Source: Trachythela sp. YZ-2020 (taxonomy: Eukaryota > Cnidaria > Anthozoa > Malacalcyonacea > Clavulariidae). From it: a stretch of 64,000 bases of DNA. The stretch spans positions 806,001 through 870,000 of the forward strand of contig JADLSH010000140.1 in the NCBI GenBank assembly GCA_016169945.1, read 5' to 3'. The translations under genes were made by a program, and so were the position numbers. The notes beneath the pieces were generated by a model. That model searched no databases. It was given only the letters and a program-made list of their open reading frames with translations, and was not told the DNA's origin. Positions 23,701 to 35,700 of the stretch are shown one piece after another (position 1 is the stretch's first letter; every line of letters begins with the position of its first letter).

Positions 23701-26700
23701 TTTCTGTAGAGAACTTTTTAAATAGTCAAGAATATATATCAAAAGATTTAAATTTCCTCGTTGCGTGGTCATTTATGGCTGAAAAGAAAATTTACCCAAC
23801 TTTAGAACTGACCTCTATATAATAACATTATTATGTAATTTTTACAGCACATGGTAGCTTATACGGCACTGATGCGAATGTGCATATTCGTATTCTTCAG
23901 TATTGTTAAAAACATGAATGACAATGCATGTTGAGAAAAGCGAACTCTAATTCTATGTAAATCATCAGGATTATCAGATATACAAGCTCCTTCACGGTCA
24001 TGATTCCCATTGTGTTTTTCATGACTTTCTCTAATTCAAAAAAGAATTAAGCACAATCTTTCTTTGTGTATATGGGTAATACTAGGCTTCACATTAATTT
24101 CAAATTCTGATTGGTTGAGAGCTGTTTAACTTTATTGTAATGCTGTGCCAAAATGTAATACATTAAATTGTATTGCATGGGACTCGTGCAATCTTTAAAA
24201 TAGTGCTATTACACATAAAAAATGAAATATTTGGCAGGTGTTTGTCACTGCTGTTGTTGATTTTGTTTACAGAAACTAATCAATTTATTTCTTTTTGTTG
24301 AAGAAACCACCGACGTTAATTTTATTTGCAAAGCTTTCTATTCGTATATGAGCCCAGATCTTCATCATATATGTCAAATTCATAATCTACAAACCAATAG
24401 TATTTATCCGGTCATGGAAACCTACAATTTGGAACTTATTTTCAAAAACAGTTGAACTTGACAAGATGTGTAAATCTATAAACCCCCTATATATACTTGT
24501 GGGTCTAGACAAACTGTTCGTCGCCCTAAACCCACACGAAGAGGCGACATTTTATTGTTTTAATATGATTCAATCATGACAACTTTAAATCTACTGTTAA
24601 AATCTGTCATAAGGAGGAGAGGAAGTCGAGAAGGTGTCAAAGCTTAGAAGTCACGGTTTTGTAGTTGGCACAGATCGCTGGTTGGAATGTATTATTTTTA
24701 TTGGTGGCGGACACTAGGGGGTGGCGCTGCCCTCCCCCGTAATATATAGAAGTCTTTGCAGCAGCAAAAAGCTGGTAACATCGTAGCAACCCACACAGAA
24801 TGCATTGCAACAGGGGCGTAGGAAACGGGGAGCCAAGCCTCCCCCCAATGTTAAACAAGGGGGGGGGGAGGGGACGGAATTGCTTTCAGCCCCCAAAATC
24901 TTGCATTTCGGAGTAGAGAATGCTGTAAAATTGTAAAATTAATAGTTGATCCAGTATTATCCTTTAGTTGACTAACTGTCTAATGTTTCCAAAAATAACA
25001 CCCTAAAATGGCTGAAAATGCAATTTCAGAGAGTTGAAATTTCAACCCCCTAGTTGCACGTTGACTACTTTTTGCTTTGGTCCCCCCACCTCCCTCCTCA
25101 AAAAATATATGGACTTCCTACTCCCCCTACATTGCGACACAGAACTTTACCGCTAGATTCTGCAAGTATTCAACGACAAAGGAAAACAAGGCTGAAGGCA
25201 AGGGTTATATGCATGTTTACATACTCTTTTTCGACCGACGTAAAAGAGCTGTATTTACGGTCAATTGTTTCAAATGTAAATATCTCCAGACGTGTTTACT
25301 CTCTGGCAACAGGACACGCGTCATTCGATAGCTTATGACTTCCTCTTTAAAATGATATTTGGTTTGTCCCGGTTCATATTACATATCCAAATTAATCCAA
25401 TTTATCCAAATTACAATTATTGTTGATATAAACCTGAATTGTCAGAACAGGATTTAGAATTTCCCCGCAAGTGTTACACAAAGGTTGTAGCTCATGAAAA
25501 AAGGAATATTGTTGGAAAGTTTCATTGCCTTTGAAGAAGTAGAACTATTTTATTTTTTGAAATTCGCATACAAATAACCGAAATCGTTGAAATTTAATCC
25601 CGCACGCGATTTTAATTACGAAATGCCATTTTAGGTCAGTGTTGCTTGCTATAAACCAATGAAAATCCGCCATCTAGGCAATGACATCACGAGGAATCGA
25701 TTGCCGGTACTTTCAAGCCGATATGGTGCAAAGACCCCGGGGATTTAGCTTCCGAGGTTGTCCGATCGTGCGCCGACAATACCGGCTCTGCAACAAATAT
25801 AGCATTTTCACGAGAATTGCCATAAAATTTAAAGGGCTAGATTATTTCGCAGAAGGTTTAGGTGGATGGATATTTCGAGTGAAATATTATATACAATATT
25901 TTAGACCTGAACGGGAACGGCTGCGAAAAATGCAACTATAAGTCCTCCGACAGGAATTGAATCTGCGCCACTGCGATTCCGGTGCAGCGCTCTGGCCACT
26001 GAGCTACATAGTCCAGTTGCCAAGCGTTAACCACAAGTTCATGTAAATATATAGATGCGGGTACTGCGGGTTGTGATAAGGTAAATTCCAAGATGTTTTT
26101 TTTCTGCATCTCACTCGATTGAAATTGATGTAGAAGGTTAGGTGGATGGATATTTGTAAACAAAACAAATTCAGAGTGTTTAATAGGGGCTAAATCGGCC
26201 GCATAGGTATTGTTATCTACATAGCATGCACTGAACCGAAGATATGAACCTGCAAAGTCGTATAGCGATATCGCTATATAAACATTGGGGCCCAACGTTA
26301 AGCTGTGCTTAATGTCAGGAAGACAGAGAACCTCGTCAGTTTACCGGTGTTAATTAACATTATAATCTCGTTAAAATTTTGGCGTTAAATTATAAGTGTT
26401 GTATTCTTTAATCTCTGCGCGTCAATTCACATTTCGTTATCTTGTCGTGGTGTCATTTGAACTTCTTGTAATCTTGTTGAGGTTGGCCAGAACACTACTA
26501 AATCTTATTTTGCAAGAGTATTGTATCCATGAAGATTATAAATACCACTAGAGAGGACATCGGCGGTAAAAATTGGGAACAACTTCAAGATCACCAATAG
26601 GGAAAGTTTCAGACCCCAGATGTAAAATTATGCGAGGGGTGTATCACTCCAAAAATCTCGTGCACCACCCAAAAAAATATTTTAAAATCCCTAAAAAATC

Positions 26701-29700
26701 CCTAAAAATCTCCAAATCCAGAAAAAAACACCCAAATCTCTAGAAATCCCAAAAACTCCCTAGAAATCCCGAAAAATCCTTGAAAATCTCCAGAAATCCC
26801 AGTGCCTCTTCATCAAACCTGGTCAATACTTCATGTATACAGCTTAAAGGGTGTATGATGATGTAACTGAGCAACAATTTCCCCGCAACGATGATGTAAC
26901 TGAGCAACAAATACCGCCTTTCAAATGAAAGGTCCAGGACACAGATTTCATTCCCGAGGAAATATGGATATTTCTCTTTCAAAAGGGGTTTACGTAAAGA
27001 ACGTGAAGTTTAGCGGTTATGAAACGATAGATTATTTTCTAAAACTAAAAGACAAAAATGAGTTGGCGAAAATGTTTTCGTTTGTAAAGACGATGGAAGA
27101 CATTATCGAAGAAAAATATGCCATATTTGGAATATAATACCATAAACCACTCGCGCTTTTTGTCCAAGAGTTTCTTAGCTACAATCACGCATAACTATAA
27201 CTTTTATTAAGTCCCTTGATCAATTTTACACCGAAGATAAAGTTCTAAAATATCCGAAAAAATCCTTTAAAAATCCCTAAAAATCTCGTACGCTTTTTTG
27301 GAGTGATACACCCTTCAAAATTATGCTCCAATTGGCCGTATCAAAATTTCTTGCTAGCAACCAACTTAGTAATGAAAACTTGGCTCAATTTCCATATTAA
27401 CAACCTGAGTTTTAATACAAACTTAATCCTAACTCTAATGCTACCCTAATCCTAACCCCAACTCTAAACCTAATCCTAACCCTTAATCCTTAACAATTAA
27501 TCCATTGATTAGCTTTACGTAATATTACTGAAGTTGTGAGATGCTCCTTAATTGTATTCGTCGCTTGTGGCACATTGTGTGGCACAGTGCTTACTACATA
27601 TGTCTTTCGTGCTAATAGTCAAGTTACTGCCGCACGCAGGAAGTTGTCGTGAACGAACGAAACGTAACAACTCTATAACTTCTGAGTGCTCTCCAAACTT
27701 GCTAGGAGTGTCAATAACTCTATTAAGCACGTCAAATCCTGAACATACGATTTCTTTTATAACAAAATTATTTCGTCAATGATGAAATTTCAATTTCTCC
27801 TAACACAAGCAAAAGATCAAAGCGTTTTTGATTGGTCCCGCGAAGTTAGTTCGCCACGGTATTGAATTGTTCGAAATCTTGCTGATTTCTTTGCTGGTAA
27901 AAATAGGGAACACAGATTATGGTATAACTGCATGTGTGTTCCCTATTTTTACCTGCAAAGAAATCAATAAGATTTCAAACAATAAAACAGTGCTCTATGA
28001 CTGTGCGCATTAGCACAGATCTGATGATCGTTATCGTGAAACTCGAGTAACAGCTCATTAAAGTTTTCATTTTTATTTTGTTCGTTAACAATACCTTGTT
28101 TGACTTCATGTAGCATAAAAACTATAAGGGCTGTCGCACTCAAATAACCTCCATTGCATTCAGAAAGGGCTAACTTAGAATTTGATATGTAACATTTAAA
28201 TTTTCGTGCAATATTGACGCAGATACAAGTATTTGACGTCGCGGGGCGTTTTAAAAATCGGCTGGAAAACGACAAAATTCGGCTTATCAAACTAATTGGG
28301 AAAAAAGTTTCTAGTGTACAACAAATCTTTTTAACTTCAGTGATTTTAATTTTACATTATATTCTCTAGAAAATTTGCCCGTTGAGTAGACTTGGTAACC
28401 CTTAGGAATAAAAATAAACAATAATTCACGTTAGAAGCCAGAATGTTCTCTAGAATCTAATTGAGAACATATTTTATGTCCCTTGGGATGAAAATTCACA
28501 ACTGCATGCAAGGAATAAAACATCGATTTTCATTCGCAAAGATGTATCGTTTAACGAAAGATCAAAGATTTTGGGTTTGCATCGAATACGCTAAAACAAA
28601 CAATGTTAGAGAAGTGACAAGGAGATGGCCGGGACGATCGTATGGTGTTCCTGTCCCAACGTTTGACAAGTTCGTTGGAGAAGGCACTTGCCACAATTTA
28701 AATAAAGGACGAAGTGGACGAATGAGTACTGTCAGAACTCAAGAAAACATTGATTTTGTCCGACATTGGAAGATGGACTAAGATCAACAAGAAGAAACGG
28801 GTAAAGATTAAGTCGAAGCACTTTCAATCGGATTGTTTAAATGGATATCAGATTCCATCCATATGTGTTAATACGGAGGCATCAACTGAGAGAAGGCGAT
28901 CCAGAACGACGACTGGCATTCTGCAATCGATTTGTAAACACGGTTGAGCACAACTGGCTTCCTTGACCAATTAATTGTCAGCAGGGAATCTCTGGGGTTA
29001 ATTACTTGAAACAAAAAATTTGGAATGTGGAGCATGATCAGCAGTCAACAAATCTGAGACAACTGTTCGAGGCAATTGTTTTTGCATGCGAAACTTTGGA
29101 TCAACAAGTAATCCAAAACGCTTTTGACGGCTTTGTTTCGCGAGCACATCGGTGTATTCAGCTGAGGCTCAAGGACAAGCTTTTGCTGATGAATAAACTG
29201 TTATAAAACTATTTTATTGTACTTATATGCGTTCTTTTAATTAACCAGAATAAACATATTTTAAGAGTAAACTAACTGGGTATTTGATAGGGCGTTTCAT
29301 GTCAATTTTTGGCATTTTTAGAAATGGTAGTTCAACATTACAACATCAATTGCGCCGTCAATATTGCACGAAAAGTTAAATGCTATATATCAAAATCTAA
29401 GTTGGCCCTTTCTGAATGCAATGGAGGTTATTTGGTTATTTGAGTGCGATAGCTTTTATAGTTTTTATGCTACATGAAGTCAAACAGGGATAGTTTTTTT
29501 TGGGACACTCGGTATATAGTTATTGTTTTGTCGAGAAAACGGAAAGAATTGAACATTATGTTTCGGCATACATGTTTCTTAATTTTAAAGATCAAGTTTA
29601 TCAATACTGTATACTGAATTTATTTGACTACTGTAAAGCCATATATACGCAAATGTAAATACCGCGACGCTAATTTATACATGCAAGACATGCGAAATGC

Positions 29701-32700
29701 TTATTGATTTTTCTTAGAACCACTGAGTATTTTAATAAAATACAAAACAAGGGTAACTCCAAAAATTGATAACATTTTAATATTTATCTACCAGTCATCA
29801 TCAGGATAGACTAACTAGATTATATATCAAAAGCAGTATTTAAATGAAGAAATATGATACATTAGGTTGATTATTAATGAATTAGTTAAATATGATAAGT
29901 TCTTTAGCAGCTTTAATTCCATGATTAAGTTCAGGTTTATATCACTAGACTCATATACCAAAACAATCTTTTCACTTAACGGACATCTTTATAAACAAAT
30001 CGACGGGGTTTCTAGGGGTTCTCCCTTAGGTCCGACATTAGCTAACATAATTATGACAGAATTTGAACAAGAAATTGTTAAACCTCTCATTAATTCAGGA
30101 CTGATAAGATTTTACAAACGTTACGTTGACGACACCCTTGTTCTCATGAGACCGTCTGACATACAATTAATTCTTACTAAGTTTAACTCTTTCCATCCTA
30201 ATTTACAATTTACTGTTGATGAATTCAGCGACATTGACATCCATTTCCTTGACATCCACATCCATCCCTCTGGAACTTCTGTCTATAGAAAGCCCACTCA
30301 TACTGGTCAATACTCCCACATATCAAGCTTCACACCCTGGTCAAGAAAAATTGCTTGGATCCGAGCCCTCGTAAATCGTGCCTACAAAATCTGCAGTAAT
30401 ACCACTCTCTTGAACAATGAGTTAAAACAAATCCAAAACTTCATGTCCTGGAATGGCTTCCCTCGCAAACTAACCTCCAAACTTATTAACCAATTTGAAC
30501 CATCACCACCAGTATCGAATAACGACAGTGAAGCCACAATGAATGAAACAAACAATCCGATAAAAATCTGGTTACAACTACCATATCTTGGCAAATTTGG
30601 TGAAAGACTAACTCGTTCGCTTATTCATAAAATAACCCCTCTCCTCACAATAACTCCTCTCCTTATTATTAACTGGAAAACGATTAACAGTAACAATACT
30701 AAAATCATAGATAAATCTAACCATTGGTCCCTTTTGCTTTTTCAAGAATCCCTCGCTATTCAAAGATATAAATCTGAACTTAATCATGGAATTAAAGCTT
30801 CTAAATAATTTAACTAATTCATTAATAATCAACCTAATGTATCATATTTCTTCATTTAAATACTGTTTTTGATATATAATCTAGTTAGTTTATCCTGATG
30901 ATGACTGAAACATAGTCGAAACGTAGATAAATATTAAAATGTTGTCAGTTTTTGGAGTTACCCTTTTTTGTACCTTATTGATTTGTATCGTTGAATCTCG
31001 CTCCTCTACTCTCTGTGATACAAACAACTGCTGGATCGCTTACACTGTACTTTGTAATCTAGTAAGAATGTACTTAAGAATATTTTAAGCCTAAATTTGC
31101 CAGAAAAATAATAATATCCAGTCTGAGCCTGAAATTTCGTATTCTTGTAGAAACGAAAAAGAGTATACGTGTGTATACTAGACAGTGTTATAATAAGAAT
31201 AGACACTTTTCTGCCAGAATTTCCTGATTATTGAGGTTTAATATTTGCAAATCTTGCTAAAAATGCTTGCTATTTCTTGGGATATTTTTAACGAAAATAA
31301 CTAAGTTATCTAATTTAAACTAATTCAGCGAAAAGTAACGAAACATGAAAAATGAAAATCATTAAAACTATAAAAGAAGGGAAAATCGAACCTCGATTTC
31401 ATACTTGATAAATATCAAGTATTTATCGTATATTTAGATTATATTCTTTGCCAAGTATAACAAATGAGTGCCAAAAATAAATACGCCTCAATTTTATTTT
31501 GTGTGGGTAAATAGCGATTTATTAACCGTATACAGGTGTGCACGTATATAAAAAGTGAGCTAAGAGGATTATGTTACTGTGACTGTGTCTGAAGCTATAT
31601 TTACTCTATACTATATAAAATGTTTATTTTGGCAGAAACAATCTTGTCCATATTTCATACCATGCATGCAGCTATGGAACTTAAGGCGAACTAAGAATTT
31701 AAGCACAGAACGAATAGAATGTTTATAGTTCTTCGTCGTCACGTGCGTAATGTATTTTTTGCGGAACTTGAACCAAATCTCAATAGTAAAGTTTTGGTTA
31801 ACTGTCCATTCAATTCGTTAATTGCTATTGGTTAATTGGGCGAAAATACAATTATACCCATATGACCTTGAAGGAACAAATTTCGGCATAAACTACACTA
31901 ACATAGATAATGAGCTGTATGCTACATTCTTCCGAAATTTGAAACCTTGTCATTCCGTTAAATGTGGTATACAAGGTGCGTGGGAAGCAACTCAAAATTG
32001 GGGGAGGGGACACTGCGTCTAAAGCTGCATGTCCACCTTTTCCCCATGTATGCCGTTATAATTCAATTCGTAATAAGGTGGAAACAAAAGTTGTGTATAT
32101 TTGCTGTGGTTGTGATTTAAATGAAATCGTTTTGCTAATTATTTTAAATCGGTTTATATGATTAGAACAGACATGAAAAATCTTAACTGATATCTCTTTA
32201 TACATCCTATTCAAGGCCATTTTTCATGGAACAATACTAAAAAAACATGGCTAAAATAATCGGGAGTTAATTAAAGGAACTTATTCGGTTAATAAACAAT
32301 TATTGGATGAGGTTTTTGTGATATCCTGAATTATCAAGGTCAAGGTAAGTGTTATCAGGCGAAGCAGAAAGCTGAGACTGATAACACTTACCGAGCTGAG
32401 ACCTTGATAATTCCGGATATAACAAAACCGAATTCAATAATTGTTTTATTATACATTGCATTGGTATTTAAACTCCTTCGATAAATAACGATTTAAATTC
32501 TGTCGCACATAACATTTGAGGAAAAAACAATTATAAAATTAAAACAAGAACGACAAAATATTATAAACCTAATTTACTTACTATAGTTCTGATAAAAGTT
32601 TCAAAAGAGTGCACCTTTTACGCAAAAACTTTCAAAAATACATCGTTTATTCATGTTGCTTTTTCTTGTTTTAATTCTTGTACGTAAAACTGCTGCTGCT

Positions 32701-35700
32701 AAAAAAAGTACGTACTGCGGGCTCAACCTACAGATAACTCAGTTATGGCGTGATTGCCATATTTAACTGTAAGAAATTAGCCAATCAAAAGACACGTAGT
32801 GACTACAATGTATAATAATTACACTTAACTCGCATCTGTAGAACATACGGCACAAGTATAGTCACAGATTTGGAATGCCTCCTTAAGACCTAACTATAGT
32901 GTGTTTATGTTTCACCAGCTTTCGATAACACGATAACATCTTTATACAAAATATACCAACCAACGCCAGCGTAATACCGTCCTTTGAAATTGACCAGTTC
33001 TAAGGAATATCTAGAAGGTCACGGATAGTTGTATTTAATTGTGAACAGACCGGGGCGCCGTGGGTCTCTTGTTTTAGGGTGGGCCAAGCTCACGATTTTC
33101 CGACAATATTTCGAACAATTATTACTGCTTTTGTTGTCGACGGGGGGGGGGGGGGAAAGGGCTAAAAAAAATATTTCCGGACTACACTGTTCATACAGGT
33201 AAATACCGACAAACTATCCTAATGTTGTTAAATTTTAGGAATATTACGTATTCTATAACTAATATTCTAAAAACGTAAACTGAGTTTGATTTCCGATATT
33301 TCGTATTTGCAGGTATGCTTCACCATTACGATTCCGACAACATAACAAATTTTCGATTTTCCGACGGGTCTCAACGGTAGGGGGGGCCATGGCCCCCCCT
33401 GGCCCCCCCGGCCACGGCGCCACTGTGAACAGATATGTTTTACAGATGCAGTTTTTTGTTCGGATTAGATGAGGTAGTTTGTCATTATAACACATGGACA
33501 TGATAACCTGTATCACGGTTTAAGGCCTGTTCACATGATCCGATTCTCCTCCTGACGTATGTGATTTCACACAATACAGCAATAACTACATTTTTCGCCA
33601 GGTACGAGTCAATGGCCATACTCTTGTCAGCAAATCCATGCAGTAGATCCCATACGTCAAGAGCAGAATCGGGCCTGACAAATCGGATCGTGTGAACAGG
33701 CCTTAACGGGGACAAAATATGTAATTGTAAGGATTCTCGACCTGTTTACTAAGTATAGAAGTTCTGTTCATTACTACGCCGCTAAACGTTCGCTTCTTGT
33801 CTGCTGAGTCGTACAGGAATTTCGCAAGCCTGCTTCTGTTTTGGGATGTCGAAATGAAATTGAATCAGTTGAATGGCTGAAAATGAATTTCTAGATATTC
33901 CAATCAGGAATCAAACTCCAGCTATATGTAGGTTTAACATACCATACACCGCTCTGACCAATGAGCTATTGGCATGCCCAATTGAGACGTTCATTCAGAT
34001 ATTGGTGACACAGGCAATGCCGACTTAACGCGGCTGGTCGAATCCACATAATTATACGACGAGCTTCACATGTATGATTATAGGAAGATGCATAGGCCGA
34101 CCCAGGCTAGGATAAATTGCTTGACCCAATCTGAAATGAATATAGTGACCCCTAGGACTCTCCAAGTTAGTATCTATACACTGCGGAGAACATCAAGATA
34201 AAACCTGTTTTAATTTTTTTTCAACTTTATCGTTCTTAGAAACCAGTGGGACCCCGGGGACGGCAAGGACTTCAAGGAAACCCTGGGCCCAAGGTAGGAT
34301 ATATTAAGAATTATATATAGAGACCGGTATGCGTAGATATTTTTCAGAGGACTCCGTATAGTTTTACTCGAATATAGGTAACAGCATGGTTTCGAGTGCC
34401 GGAGTGCGACATGGGAAAAAAGGCATGAGTAACTAGTTTCTTGTAAGTTTTTATGTTTGACAGTGATTGCTGATATGCACTGGGCTGACGGATCGAAAAT
34501 TTGGCCTAGTATGAGTATAAGAGAGAATAAGAGAATTTTTCAATCACTGTAAAAATTGTATGGGACCGAAGGACGGGTGTCTTGAGTGCTTTGTGTACTC
34601 ATACATTTACGCAAATAAAATCCAGTTCTAATTGCTAGCTACATTTTATCGCCAAGTGTACATGTTTCTTTGGATAAAATTCAAAGAATTATATAATAGC
34701 AATATTTTCCATTGAAAATGTACTGTAAGTGGTCGGAAATGCAATAAAAATTCACTTACCACCGTTCTCAACAAGTCAAAATAGGGAAAATTGTTCATGT
34801 ATATTATTATAATAAAGCTGACGTGAAGAAAAAGAAACTGTCAGATTTTCTCACACTAATATTATATAGTCCCAAAAATGTACCATCGTTTGTTGTTGTA
34901 TATACTTGTTGTTATTGTTGTTTTGGTTGTTATTTTTGTATTTAGTTTTGATTTGCTTTTGTTTATTATTGTCATTGTTATTTTCCAATTTTTTTTACTT
35001 GCAAGGGTAGTCCATAAGTGTGCTATAAATTCCAAACCCAACCTATGTCTAACGCATTATTAATATTATGTTTATCTTTACAGGGACCATCATTACAACT
35101 ACCAGCCTGTAAATCTGGAGAGTATTTGACTTCAGATGGCATAAACTTGAGATGTGAAAAATTAAGTAAGTAAAACTTTATCGTAGAGGATGGCACCAAA
35201 CATTGTCTCTCTGATACATAATAATTTTGATCGCGAATTGTGAAACTTTGAAAACCAAGCGATTTAAGCTACAGCTAGTTTTATGTTAGGTATAATGTGT
35301 GCCTGCCACACACCCTTCCCCCTTTTTTGTCCGTGCACCTTTGAAGAATAACACGCTGCTCGGTTATATCGTTCTGTTACGGTCACAACAGCGTTAGCGT
35401 TAGGGTTGTGATTGGGGCCAAGATCAAAGAGAAATATATTCGTGTGCGTAATATAACGATATTGCCTATTGATCAGCCATGCATAAGCATTTTTCCATAT
35501 TTGAGCATGTTTTATATATTTTCTTTTATAGACTTGGATGGCGTTTGTAGCAACCAAAAACAGGATTGTCGCATCGGTAAGTTCCTGATTGTTTTTTTGA
35601 AGTTCTTTTATTTGAAGAAACATAGGAAATATACAATATATTCACCTAAAATCCTCTTCAAAATACCTTATCCTGAGGTAGGGGAGCCGCGGCCGGTCTG

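Larger units (their letters stand above)
29740..30978 (+). mobile_element. Penelope-like element 1 (PLE1), inverted ends
   Basis: The reverse-transcriptase ORF is flanked by inverted arms of about 205 bp (29740-29945 and 30766-30978), sharing GTAACTCCAAAAA, TAATATTTATCTAC and ATGAAGAAATATGATACATT. The right end carries a hammerhead-like fold (30887-30932). PLEs are endonuclease-bearing retroelements whose pseudo-LTRs are often inverted, as here. Confidence 0.85.
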
